DNA from: Desulfonatronospira thiodismutans ASO3-1 | GTDB taxonomy: Bacteria > Desulfobacterota > Desulfovibrionia > Desulfovibrionales > Desulfonatronovibrionaceae | Assembly: GCF_000174435.1 (NCBI RefSeq) | Contig: NZ_ACJN02000003.1 | Location: forward strand, 884,263 to 948,262 | Length of the DNA stretch: 64,000 bases | Direction of reading: 5' to 3' | In this document: in pieces, positions 51,639 through 60,601 of the stretch | Numbering within the stretch: position 1 is the stretch's first letter | Layout of the letters: every line of letters starts with the position of its first letter | Notes under the pieces: generated by a model | The model's database searches: none | What the model was told of the DNA's origin: nothing | The model's input: the letters and a program-made list of their open reading frames with translations, nothing else | Translations under genes and position numbers: made by a program

Positions 51639-52826
51639 TCAGCCATTACCAACAGCCCGCACAAGCCCTGTCTCTGCCCTGCGGATGACTTCCTCGGAGA
51701 TGCAGAAAGAAAAGCGCACAAAACCGGGGTATCCAAATCCCGACCCGGGTACGGCCAGGATATTTTCTTCGAAAAGATCCCGGACGAATTTCTGATCATC
51801 TCCGTCCGGAGCCTTGGGGAAAAAGTAAAATCCGCCCTTGGGCAGAGAAAACTCCAGTCCGGCCTTGTCCATGATTTCGGCCATGGCCTGCCTTCTGGCG
51901 GAATAAACCCCGGTATCCACAGTGACATGCAGGGCCTTTTCCAGGAGGATCTGACCGATAACCGGAGCGTTTACAAAACCCAGGATACGGTTGGTCAGGT
52001 TCAGACCCTGAAGCAGCTCATCTCCTCCGGGCATTTCCGGGTGCACCGCCAGGTACCCTACCCTTTCTCCGGCCATGGACAGGCTCTTGGAGTAGGAACT
52101 GACCACCAGGCTATAGGGATAAAGAGCCATGACCGGAGGCACCACTGTGTCGTCATAGGTCAAAAAGCGGTATGGCTCATCCGAAATAAGCAGAATGGGC
52201 TGTCCGTACTCTTTGCTTTTGTCCTCAAGGATTCTTACCAGGCCTTCCAGCTCTTCCCGGGAATACACCTGTCCGCTGGGATTGTTGGGGGAATTGATGA
52301 GCACCACCCTGGTATTGGGAGTTATGGCCCTTTGCATGGCCTCCAGGTCCAGCTCAAAGCTAACCGGCTTCGACGGGACCGGCACGAAGACTCCCTGAAA
52401 ATTTTCGGTATAAAAATAGTATTCCACAAAAAATGGGGCCGGGCAGACCACTTCATCCCCGGGACGAAGCACGGCCCGGAAAAAGGCATTGAGCCCGCCG
52501 GCGGCCCCGCAGGTGACCACAATATTTTCCGGGGCAACCTCGGTGTCCTGTTCCCTGGAAACTACCCCGGCCAGGGCCTTGCGCACTCCAGGCAGTCCTG
52601 CGTTGGGCATGTATCCCAGGGCGTAGGGCTTGCAGGCGTTTCTGCCCAGCTCCTCCAGTCCCTGCCCCACTTCAGTCGGTGGAGGCAGATCCGGATTGCC
52701 CAGGCTGAAATCAAAAACATTTTCCGGCCCGTATTTCTGCTTTAATTCGCTTCCGGCCTCGAACATTCTCCTGATCCATGAGGCTTTTTCCAGATAATCC
52801 GCCACCTGTGGATTCAAAACAGACAT
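51639..52826 (-). CDS. Class I/II aminotransferase (PLP-dependent)
   Basis: 395 residues of fold type I. Features: FSLGNPDLPPP, the SPNNPSGQVYSREEL region, SDEPYRFL and the PLP Lys in SSYSKSLSMAGERVGYLAV. Related proteins are aspartate- or aromatic-type aminotransferases; the specific substrate cannot be assigned. GGAGA is present before the ATG. It is 20 bp downstream of the NtrC-type regulator gene, which may control it. Confidence 0.9.
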   Translation of the reverse strand: MSVLNPQVADYLEKASWIRRMFEAGSELKQKYGPENVFDFSLGNPDLPPPTEVGQGLEELGRNACKPYALGYMPNAGLPGVRKALAGVVSREQDTEVAPENIVVTCGAAGGLNAFFRAVLRPGDEVVCPAPFFVEYYFYTENFQGVFVPVPSKPVSFELDLEAMQRAITPNTRVVLINSPNNPSGQVYSREELEGLVRILEDKSKEYGQPILLISDEPYRFLTYDDTVVPPVMALYPYSLVVSSYSKSLSMAGERVGYLAVHPEMPGGDELLQGLNLTNRILGFVNAPVIGQILLEKALHVTVDTGVYSARRQAMAEIMDKAGLEFSLPKGGFYFFPKAPDGDDQKFVRDLFEENILAVPGSGFGYPGFVRFSFCISEEVIRRAETGLVRAVGNG

Positions 52827-52846
52827 ATATTCTCCTTTACATATTT

Positions 52847-54268
52847 TTACGAAACAACCAGTCCCTGCTTCTTGTACTCGCTCAATTTATTACGCAGGGT
52901 ACGTACGGAAATGCCTAAAAGCTCAGAGGCCTGGGTGCGGTTGCCCCCTGTCTTTTTCAGACTCTTCATGATCATACGTTTTTCCATTTCATGTATGGGA
53001 TAAATCTCGTCATCTCCCCCGGGGTCAATTGCTGCTACTGCTGCATCGTCTTGTGTAAAGGGCAGGGATTCTTCTTCTGCGTGGTTTCCCTGGCTTTCTT
53101 CGAGTATATCCTGAAGATCATCTTCTTCCAGGAGAAAATGCCTGGTGCGGATCACCCCTGACTGCCCTGCCAGCAGTACCGCCCTTTCCATAAGGTTTTG
53201 CAGCTCCCGGACATTACCCGGCCAGTCGTACTCCACAAGCCACCCGGCGGCCTCTTCATCCGGCTCCATGGCCGGCAGCCCGTACTGGGTGCTGTAATGG
53301 CGGATAAAGTGCCCGGCCAGGACCAGTATGTCATCTTTCCTTTCCCGCAAAGGAGGCAGCCTCAGGGGGATGACATTTAAGCGGTAAAACAGGTCCTGTC
53401 GAAACTCCCCCCTGCGGGCGCATTCCTCGATGTTGCGGTTGGTGGTGGCCAGGACCCGGACATCCACCCGGACAGTATCCGTGCCGCCCACCCGGTCGAT
53501 CTCGCTTTCCTGGAGTACCCGCAAAAGCTTGGCTTGCAGGGCCAGGTCCATTTCTGATATCTCATCCAGGAGGATGGTGCCCTGGTGGGCCAACTCGAAC
53601 TTGCCCACTTTTCTGCTGATGGCCCCGGTGAATGCACCTTTTTCATGGCCGAAAAGCTCGCTCTCCAGCAGGTGCTCGGGCAGTGCGGCACAGTTGACCG
53701 CGACAAAAGGCCCGGCATGACGGGGACTGTTGTTGTGCAGGAACCTGGCGAACATTTCCTTGCCTGTTCCGGATTCACCGCTTATAAGGACCGAGGCCTT
53801 GGAAGAAGCCACCTGCCTGGCCAGGGCCATGACCTTCTGCATGGCGGGGTGCGACCCGATGATCTCATGCTTGCCCGGCTCTGAAACAGAAGTCCGGTTT
53901 TGAGCCTGCTGCGGGGATGAACCGGGCAGCACAGCCTTGACCTTATCCCATTGCAAAGGGGCAAGCCAGTAGTCGCCGGCACCGGCCTCCAGGATCTGCT
54001 GAGCCTCACGGGCAGTGCCCTGCTCAGCCACGGCAATAACCCTGCGCTGCATCTCCTGGCTCTCCAGGGCGTCCAGGAGATCATGAATCCTGAAGCCGGG
54101 CATGGCTACCTGAGAAAAAATCAGGGCCGGGCTTTTCTGACTGATAATTTTCAGTGCCCCTTCCAGGCTCTCGCTCATGAGAAGCTCGTACCCCTCCTGT
54201 CTGAGCCTGGACAGAACAGGGCTTATCAGTTCGGATCTGGCAATGAAAAGGATTCTCTTTGAAGACAT
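52847..54268 (-). CDS. Sigma54-dependent transcriptional regulator with degenerate receiver
   Basis: 473 residues from ATG 54268. A receiver-like domain (about 4-115) lacks the acidic pair (A10/R11) and has Q53 at the phospho-acceptor position. The AAA+ domain (about 143-380) is complete: GESGTGKE Walker A, GAFTGA sigma54-contact loop, ILLDEI Walker B, and the R-finger region. The C-terminal Fis-type HTH is GNRTQASELLGISVRTLRNKL. It should open sigma54 promoters by a phosphorylation-independent signal. The nearest target could be the adjoining aminotransferase gene. Confidence 0.9.
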   Translation of the reverse strand: MSSKRILFIARSELISPVLSRLRQEGYELLMSESLEGALKIISQKSPALIFSQVAMPGFRIHDLLDALESQEMQRRVIAVAEQGTAREAQQILEAGAGDYWLAPLQWDKVKAVLPGSSPQQAQNRTSVSEPGKHEIIGSHPAMQKVMALARQVASSKASVLISGESGTGKEMFARFLHNNSPRHAGPFVAVNCAALPEHLLESELFGHEKGAFTGAISRKVGKFELAHQGTILLDEISEMDLALQAKLLRVLQESEIDRVGGTDTVRVDVRVLATTNRNIEECARRGEFRQDLFYRLNVIPLRLPPLRERKDDILVLAGHFIRHYSTQYGLPAMEPDEEAAGWLVEYDWPGNVRELQNLMERAVLLAGQSGVIRTRHFLLEEDDLQDILEESQGNHAEEESLPFTQDDAAVAAIDPGGDDEIYPIHEMEKRMIMKSLKKTGGNRTQASELLGISVRTLRNKLSEYKKQGLVVS

Positions 54269-54399
54269 GACTTGGGCAACATACAGGCATTGCATCAACT
54301 TTTCAATGCATATCTGTACTCCCGGGCCGCATAAAATGGTTTTTTAACCGGAAAACAATGCTCGTCCACCGGATAACCGGGTAGACTTACGAGGTTTTC

Positions 54400-55179
54400 A
54401 TGCAAAGAAATGAGCTTGCGCAACTGCTTCAGGACCTGCTGGACGGGCACACGTCCATGGATAAGGCCATGGAACGTATAGGGCTGGAGCCCTACCTGGA
54501 AACCGGTCAGGGGCTGAACCTGGACATGCGCCGCGGGATACGCACCGGCATCCCGGAAGTCGTATTTGGTGCGGGCAAGAGCAAAAAGCAGCTTTTCACG
54601 GCAGTAAAGCACCTGGCCGGCAGACAGCAAAAGGTCCTGGTAACCAGGCTGGGCGCGGATGCCGGAAACGCCCTGGCTCAAGAGTTCCCTGAAGGCAGAT
54701 ATTTTGAAGTACCAGGCCTGTTCGAGCTCAACAGCAGCATCGACCTGGACCACCCCTGGAACGGGGAAGCCGAGGCCATGATTATATCCGCCGGCGGAGC
54801 GGACCTTCCGGTGGCCCTGGAAGCCTATGCCTGCCTGGAGTTTTTCGGGCACACTCCCGGCCTGGTTTCTGATGTCGGGGTAGCCGGGTTGCACAGGCTC
54901 TTTCCCCATCTGCCCAAAATCTCTAAAGCCAGAATCCTGATAGTCATAGCCGGAATGGAAGGTGCCCTGCCCTCAGTACTGGCAGGCCTCTGTCCTGTGC
55001 CCATCGTGGGCGTTCCCACTTCCGTGGGTTACGGTACCAGCCTGAATGGAATCACACCCATGCTGGCCATGCTCACCTCGTGCGCCCCGGGCATATCAGT
55101 GGTCAATATCGACAACGGGTTCGGAGCTGCCTGCTTCGCCTTCAAGGTGCTCAGTAGGCAAAGGGCAGAAAGCAGCTGA
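54400..55179 (+). CDS. larB: Nickel-pincer cofactor biosynthesis protein LarB
   Basis: 259 residues. LarB carboxylates and hydrolyses nicotinic acid adenine dinucleotide in the first step of the nickel-pincer nucleotide cofactor of lactate racemase and relatives. The C-terminal AIR-carboxylase (PurE-like) fold carries VVFGAGKS, VSDVGVAGLHRL, VIAGMEGALPSVLAGL, and VGVPTSVGYG with NIDNGFGAA. GAGG precedes the ATG. larC and larE are not in the window. Confidence 0.92.
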   Translation: MQRNELAQLLQDLLDGHTSMDKAMERIGLEPYLETGQGLNLDMRRGIRTGIPEVVFGAGKSKKQLFTAVKHLAGRQQKVLVTRLGADAGNALAQEFPEGRYFEVPGLFELNSSIDLDHPWNGEAEAMIISAGGADLPVALEAYACLEFFGHTPGLVSDVGVAGLHRLFPHLPKISKARILIVIAGMEGALPSVLAGLCPVPIVGVPTSVGYGTSLNGITPMLAMLTSCAPGISVVNIDNGFGAACFAFKVLSRQRAESS

Positions 55180-55267
55180 AAAATATTACTGCGCCAGGAA
55201 AACATGCGTGGCGGTGAATGCGCTGAAAGCAGCAGAGACTTCTGACACAGCTTTTTTATAAAAGCAG

Positions 55268-55317
55268 TTGACAGCTCCTTCTTTAAAAACTAACAAAAAA
55301 GTAGTGAACTGAACTAC
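55268..55317 (+). promoter_or_regulatory. Predicted promoter and operator of the antitoxin gene
   Basis: TTGACA (55268-55273), 17-bp spacing and TAACAA (55291-55296) form a reasonable sigma70-type promoter. Immediately after, GTAGT-N7-ACTAC (55301-55317) is a short dyad of the kind bound by Phd/YefM antitoxins for autorepression. This is inferred from pattern only. Confidence 0.4.
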
Positions 55318-55340
55318 ATTTAGAATGAAAAGGTAAAATC

Positions 55341-55574
55341 ATGAAAACAGTGACAGCTTCTGAAGCCAATCGCAGTTTCTCCAGTATATTGCGCGGGGTA
55401 GCTGAAGGCGAATCATACACCATTATTTCCCGAGGCAGAGCAGTTGCAGCCATTCATCCCGGCGCGCCTGAGGCTGCTCAGCGCAGGCAGGCAAAATCTA
55501 TCCTGCTGGAGCGTCTAAACCACCAGCCCATAACCGGGAACCGGCAGTGGACCAGAGAAGAGCTTTACGAGTGA
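55341..55574 (+). CDS. Phd/YefM-family antitoxin, apparently without its toxin
   Basis: 77 residues: MKTVTASEANRSFSSILRGV, then GESYTIISRGRAVAAIHPG. This is the N-terminal DNA-binding antitoxin fold that pairs with PIN- or RelE-type toxins. AAAGG lies near the ATG. A possible partner starts in the overlapping ATG at 55574 but reads only about 28 codons (MMQTKTRLAFNS...) before a stop inside the facing plsC-like gene. The antitoxin thus looks orphaned; its toxin may have been deleted. Confidence 0.85.
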   Translation: MKTVTASEANRSFSSILRGVAEGESYTIISRGRAVAAIHPGAPEAAQRRQAKSILLERLNHQPITGNRQWTREELYE

Positions 55575-55601
55575 TGATGCAAACCAAAACCCGCCTTGCT
55601 T

Positions 55602-56411
55602 TTAATTCATCCCGAACCAGCGGGCATAGCCCTGCCAGGCATCCAGCCTGTAGGAAATGAAATCAACTATCTCTTGATGCTCGGCCCTGCCGTTTCCCTG
55701 AACCTGCATGGCCGGTCCGAAATCCATGCGAATGGGCCTGTTGGGCCTGATCCAGCCGAAATCCTTGATTATGCTGCCCTGCCCCCAGGCATCGGTCTTC
55801 AGGGCCAGGGGCACCACAGGGACCCCGGCTTTTTTGGCCAGCTTGACACCCATGGAGTTGAAGCGCTGCAGATCCAGCACCCTGGATCTCTCGGCCTGGG
55901 GAAAGACCACCACTGAAATTCCCCGGTTAAGCCTGTCCAGTCCCTCCTGCATGACCACCTTGAAATCGTCCCTGGGATTTTGTCTTTTGACCACCACCGG
56001 GTCCCTGGAGATCATCACGTGCTTGAAGACCGGATAGCGCACCAGGCCCTCCTTGACCACGAAAGTCACCTGCCTGTGAGGACATACTACTGCTGCCAGG
56101 GCAAAGGTCTCCAGAGTGCTCATGTGATTGCCCACAAAGACGCAGGGTTCGTCCAGATCAATGAAGTTCTTCTTGCCCCGGATAATAAACCTGCAGTCCA
56201 CCTTTTCCAGGTGCCGGAAAATGTCCACGCTTCTTAAAATCCAGTCATGGTCGGTAAACCCTTTCCATCTGGCTTTGGCCCAGGACCGCAAAACTGTGCC
56301 CAGCATTCTAGGATAAAAGTAAAGACTAGGGGTTCTGGAAAAAATCCAGGATGCCCCGCTTGGGTGAGTTACATAATTGTCCCGGTTTTCAGTAACGCTC
56401 ATGGTTCTCAC
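55602..56411 (-). CDS. PlsC-like 1-acylglycerol-3-phosphate acyltransferase
   Basis: 269 residues of the PlsC/AGPAT family, probably membrane-associated. The catalytic motif reads NHMSTLETF: the usual His-x4-Asp is His-x4-Glu, a variant I believe is shared with related sulfate reducers. The second block FPQAERSR replaces FPEGTRS. The protein contributes to phospholipid synthesis or a similar O-acylation. ATG 56411 overlaps the msbA-like stop by four bases (ATGA), so translation is coupled; MSVTENR three codons later is an alternative start. Confidence 0.85.
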   Translation of the reverse strand: MRTMSVTENRDNYVTHPSGASWIFSRTPSLYFYPRMLGTVLRSWAKARWKGFTDHDWILRSVDIFRHLEKVDCRFIIRGKKNFIDLDEPCVFVGNHMSTLETFALAAVVCPHRQVTFVVKEGLVRYPVFKHVMISRDPVVVKRQNPRDDFKVVMQEGLDRLNRGISVVVFPQAERSRVLDLQRFNSMGVKLAKKAGVPVVPLALKTDAWGQGSIIKDFGWIRPNRPIRMDFGPAMQVQGNGRAEHQEIVDFISYRLDAWQGYARWFGMN

Positions 56412-58225
56412 TGTCTCTCTCCAGCATCGACCTCCAGGCCAGCATTCTGATCCTGGAACTGCATTTCATATAGTTTTTTGTATAAAGAGCACTTGTGCAA
56501 AAGCTGTTCATGACTGCCCTGAGAAATTATGCTGCCCTGGTCCAGGACCACGATACTGTCCGCGGACAAAATGGTGGAAAGCCTGTGGGCAATCACAATG
56601 CTGGTGCGCTGTCGCATGAGGTTTTCCAGGGCCTGCTGCACAATGCGCTCGGACTCGGTGTCCAGGGCCGAGGTGGCCTCGTCCAGGATGAGCAGGGCCG
56701 GGTCCTTTAAAATGGCCCGGGCGATGGTGATGCGCTGCTTCTGCCCCCCGGACAGTCTCACTCCGCGCTCGCCAAGCACTGTGTCGTAACCATCGCTTAG
56801 CTCCATAATGAAATCATGGGCAAAGGCGGCCCTGGCCGCGGCCTCCACCTGTTCAGGCTCCGCATGGTCCAGGCCATAGGCTATGTTTTCGCTTACAGTT
56901 GTATTGAACAAAAAATTGTCCTGGGAGACGATGCCCATGAACCTGCGCAGGCTGTGCAGAGTGTACTCCGAGGTGGGCCGGCCGTTTATATACACCTCCC
57001 CTTCCTGCTGCACGTAAAACCTGGGCAGGATATTTATCAAAGTGGACTTTCCCGCCCCGCTGGGACCGACAATGGCAATCTTCTGTCCCTGAATGATATT
57101 TAGATTCACCCTGTCCAGGGCAGGATGCTGACTCTCAGGATAATAAAAGCTCACATTTTTCATCTCCAGGCTCTCAAAAGGAGGCCTGAGCTCCACATCA
57201 CCACCTTTTTCTTCCTTTATCTCATCAGAATCCAGTACCTGGAACACCCGCTCCGCCCCGGCCAGGGCCTGCTGAATCTGCAGGTTGGTTTTGTTCAGTT
57301 TCTTAATGGGCTGATAAAGCATGAAAAGGGCTGTCAAAAAAGAAAAAAATGTGCCCGGCGTGGTCTCGCCAGCCATGACCTGGCTGCCCCCATACCAGAT
57401 TATAAGGCCCATACCCACAGCCCCCAGAACCTCCATTACCGGGGTGGCCAGGGAATTGTACTTAAGCTGCTTAAGAGCATTGGCCACCAGTTTTTGATTT
57501 TCCTTTGCAAAATTCTGATGTTCCCGGTTTTCGGCTGCAAAGGCTTTGATCACCTTAATCCCGCTCAGAGTCTCCTGCAAAAAGCCTGTAATCTGTGAGA
57601 GCTTGACCTGCTTTTTACGGCCAAGCTTGCGGATCTTGTTGCTGAAATGTATAAACGGATATACTGCAAGGGGATAAATTACCAGAGAAATGGTGGCCAG
57701 AAAGGCGTCCTGATAGAAAACCACCACTAGCAGGCCCAGCATGGTCAAAAAGTCTCTTATGAGATCAATAAAATGGGGCAGGCTGGCTCTAAGCAGATTG
57801 ACGTCATTGACTATCCTGGACATGAGCATGCCTACGCGATTATGGTCGAAGAAGTTCACCGGAAGTCCGGTAAACTTGTAATACAGCTCATTTCGCAACT
57901 GCTGCAGGACCTTCAGCCCGCAATAGTTCATAAGATATTTTTGCAGAAACTGAAATACACTCATGACCATTACAGCCATAAAGAGCAGAAAGGGGATAAC
58001 CATCAAGGCCCTTTCGTCCTGAGCTATGAATATATCGTCCAGTGCCGGCTTTACCAGGAACGCTGCGGCTGCTGTAGCCCCTGAAACAGCCAGCAGAGAA
58101 AGCAGGGAGACAATAATATAAATTTTGTAAGGCACAAAATAACCCAGGCACCTTTTGACCAGAGGCCAGGTGTCCCCCTTAGGTTTATTATATTTTACTT
58201 TATCTTTTTTACTGTCGTCTTCCAT
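56408..58225 (-). CDS. msbA: MsbA-like ABC exporter (lipid A flippase type)
   Basis: 605 residues from ATG 58225 (MEDDSKKDKVKY); a longer in-frame version would need 30 extra, poorly conserved residues. Six TM helices (about 25-320) precede the nucleotide-binding domain, with GPSGAGKST, LSGGQKQRITIARAIL signature, LLILDEATSALDTESE and IAHRLST. The half-transporter flips lipid A-core or other lipids across the inner membrane. It lies next to LPS genes and a PlsC-like gene, which supports MsbA; a general lipid or drug exporter is the alternative. Confidence 0.88.
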   Translation of the reverse strand: MEDDSKKDKVKYNKPKGDTWPLVKRCLGYFVPYKIYIIVSLLSLLAVSGATAAAAFLVKPALDDIFIAQDERALMVIPFLLFMAVMVMSVFQFLQKYLMNYCGLKVLQQLRNELYYKFTGLPVNFFDHNRVGMLMSRIVNDVNLLRASLPHFIDLIRDFLTMLGLLVVVFYQDAFLATISLVIYPLAVYPFIHFSNKIRKLGRKKQVKLSQITGFLQETLSGIKVIKAFAAENREHQNFAKENQKLVANALKQLKYNSLATPVMEVLGAVGMGLIIWYGGSQVMAGETTPGTFFSFLTALFMLYQPIKKLNKTNLQIQQALAGAERVFQVLDSDEIKEEKGGDVELRPPFESLEMKNVSFYYPESQHPALDRVNLNIIQGQKIAIVGPSGAGKSTLINILPRFYVQQEGEVYINGRPTSEYTLHSLRRFMGIVSQDNFLFNTTVSENIAYGLDHAEPEQVEAAARAAFAHDFIMELSDGYDTVLGERGVRLSGGQKQRITIARAILKDPALLILDEATSALDTESERIVQQALENLMRQRTSIVIAHRLSTILSADSIVVLDQGSIISQGSHEQLLHKCSLYKKLYEMQFQDQNAGLEVDAGERQ

Positions 58226-58482
58226 GAAATTTCTCGGTTGAATGTTTGCAAAGGACAGGTTCAAGTCACTACGCCAAGAGACACATGTCAATACTAGCAA
58301 TCGACAGTCTGTCAAGAACTCTGGTCTTGAAACTCCTTATCTGCCCGGAAGGTTTACTTCCTCCAGGCAGGCTTTACAGTCTTCCGCAAACTTTCTTGAT
58401 CAAGGACGGTTAAGGTTTACTTTGCTTTTCAGAAACAATATAAGCCCCTGCAGCATGACTTCGGCACCTGAGGATATACCCA

Positions 58483-59517
58483 TTGAACAAGCCTTCTTTC
58501 CACCCATCCAATACCATAAAGCAGATTCTTGAGTCCCTGGACCCCGAGCACTCAATAGTCAAGACCATCCGGAACAAAGAGCCCAGGATGGTTATGCACC
58601 TCAAAATAAAGGGGCGTGATTGTCTGCTCAAGGCCCTTACGACCCCATATCCCTGGAAAAAACCAGGACGACGTTTCAGGCTGCAAAAAGAGATATTTAT
58701 TTACAACCAGCTGAATAATATCAGCCTTTTCTCATTTCTTTACCCCCAGGTACTGCATACTGACGGCAAAAACTACATCATAACGGACTTTATCCCAAAC
58801 AACCCATCCCTTGGAAGAAATGACTCACTTTTTTACAATCAGGCTGTCAAGTCAATCCAGGATTTAAACACCTGCGACTTTCCCTTTAAAACTTTCTACT
58901 GTAAAGGCTGGGTGTGGGAACGAGTCAACAGGTGGAAATGTTCCAGATCAGCAAAAACCCTGCGCAACCTCCTGGAAGGGGCCGTTATCAAAGGGAATGT
59001 ACCTGTATCTTCATGCCCCAGACTTTTGAGTTTCTGGGCCAAAGCCTTATTTGCAACAAAACAGCTGAAAAAACCCCTGCTGGTGCACCGGGATATTTTC
59101 AAAGCCAATATACTGCGCCCTGAACCGGACAAGATATATTTTGTTGATTTTGAAAAAGCAGGAATTGAGAAAAGGTGGGTCTTCGTGGACGCCCTGAAAA
59201 TCGCCCAGGCCGAACCTTTGTTCTTTAATTGTAACGATAATAAACTAAATGGTTTCCCCCGATTTTACAAGTGTCTGCTTCAGCAATACTGGCAAGGTCT
59301 GCAGACACGGCGCACCGATATAAACCCGGATTTTCATCATTTCAAACTGCAGCTAAAATTCTGTCTTATGGGCTGGACCCTGAAAAAGCTGGTCAAGGAA
59401 AACCCTGGGCCAAAAAAAGCTAAAAATCTGATCAGATTCATGGAGACCGTGATCACAGGAGACGACAGTTGTTTTGATAAATGGTTCTCCAAACTGCCAC
59501 GGTTGCCCGAGCCTTGA
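58483..59517 (+). CDS. Kinase-fold protein of the LPS locus (APH/choline-kinase-like)
   Basis: 344 residues from TTG 58483; no in-frame start lies upstream before a stop. The catalytic loop is LVHRDIFKANIL (His-Arg-Asp, then Asn) and the metal-binding Asp is in IYFVDFEKAG. Those fit the small-molecule kinase branch near aminoglycoside and lipopolysaccharide kinases. Likely to phosphorylate a sugar or lipid A-linked core sugar in the cytoplasm. The composition becomes AT-richer here than in the preceding genes. A 90-bp gap follows. Confidence 0.8.
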   Translation: MNKPSFHPSNTIKQILESLDPEHSIVKTIRNKEPRMVMHLKIKGRDCLLKALTTPYPWKKPGRRFRLQKEIFIYNQLNNISLFSFLYPQVLHTDGKNYIITDFIPNNPSLGRNDSLFYNQAVKSIQDLNTCDFPFKTFYCKGWVWERVNRWKCSRSAKTLRNLLEGAVIKGNVPVSSCPRLLSFWAKALFATKQLKKPLLVHRDIFKANILRPEPDKIYFVDFEKAGIEKRWVFVDALKIAQAEPLFFNCNDNKLNGFPRFYKCLLQQYWQGLQTRRTDINPDFHHFKLQLKFCLMGWTLKKLVKENPGPKKAKNLIRFMETVITGDDSCFDKWFSKLPRLPEP

Positions 59518-59605
59518 CAGAAAGCCCTCCTGCTGACAAAAAGTCAAATATTATCAGGTTGCTTCAAAAAAACTATACACATTATGCCTGCTATCTCAAA
59601 CAGTA

Positions 59606-60532
59606 ATGAAAAATATAAAAAAAAATTTGAAAAAAACTCTTAAACGCATGAGCTATCCGGTTACAGCCGGGCTGTTCGTGCTTTTGGGCCAATTGGTCAG
59701 AAGAATGTCCCGGGGGCAGGCCTTGAGACTAGGCAGACTTCTTGGCTATCTGGCCTGCGACGTATTCAGGATCAGGCGAAATCTGGTACAGGACAACCTT
59801 AAACAGGCATTCCCGGAAAAAACAGAAACCCAAATCCAGCATCTTACCCGGCAGACCTATATTACCCAGGCCAGAAACGTAATCGAGCTCCTGCGCATCC
59901 CCCTGATTCGCAACGAGCAGGACGCCCAGGAACTGCTTGATATCCAGGCTGATGCCTCCTTTTATGAAGCCATAAATCAAAGCCGGGGTGCAGTGGTGGT
60001 TCCGGCGCACCTGAGCAGCTGGGAAGCAATAGCTGTATGCGCTGGGATACTTCTAAAACCCTTGCATATCGTGGTCAAACCGATTAAAAACAGATATCTG
60101 GACAGGCAAATCAATCGGTTGCGAACCATGCACGGCAACAGCCTTATACAAAAGGACCAGGCCCTGCGTCAGGGGCGTAGCGCCCTGGAGACAGGCGGTA
60201 TTTTAGTTTTATTAGGCGACCAGTCCAATAAACATGGCAACTTTTATACCGAATTTCTTGGCCGCAAAGCCAGAGTGGCCCAGGGGCCGGCCTTTCTGGC
60301 TCTGAAGGCCGGATTGCCATTATTTGTAGAAACCTGCCGCAGCCTGGACAACGGGAGGTACCAGGTGGATATCAACCAGATCGCAACAAATGACCTCGAC
60401 TACACCAGAGAATCCATCAGGACTTTGACTGTGCGCTATACAAGGGTGCTGGATAAGTTCATCCGCGACCACCCTGAAGAGTGGCTCTGGCTGCATGATC
60501 GATGGAAAAAACCAAAAGTCCGCAAAATCTAA
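59606..60532 (+). CDS. LpxL/HtrB-like lysophospholipid (lipid A) acyltransferase
   Basis: 308 residues: an N-terminal hydrophobic helix (about 17-32) anchors it to the inner membrane, and the family motif HLSSWE (His/Glu, usually HxxxxE) follows at about 132-137, with GDQSNKHGNFYTEFLG as the second block. Such enzymes add a secondary acyl chain to lipid A. It follows the kinase-fold gene and precedes a sulfotransferase gene, a setting that supports lipid A. Confidence 0.88.
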   Translation: MKNIKKNLKKTLKRMSYPVTAGLFVLLGQLVRRMSRGQALRLGRLLGYLACDVFRIRRNLVQDNLKQAFPEKTETQIQHLTRQTYITQARNVIELLRIPLIRNEQDAQELLDIQADASFYEAINQSRGAVVVPAHLSSWEAIAVCAGILLKPLHIVVKPIKNRYLDRQINRLRTMHGNSLIQKDQALRQGRSALETGGILVLLGDQSNKHGNFYTEFLGRKARVAQGPAFLALKAGLPLFVETCRSLDNGRYQVDINQIATNDLDYTRESIRTLTVRYTRVLDKFIRDHPEEWLWLHDRWKKPKVRKI

Positions 60533-60601
60533 AAAAGTTTGCCAGACTTCATGCTGCCCCTGTCATTTTAAACCTGGACAATATTGATTGTACCGCTGAC
60601 T

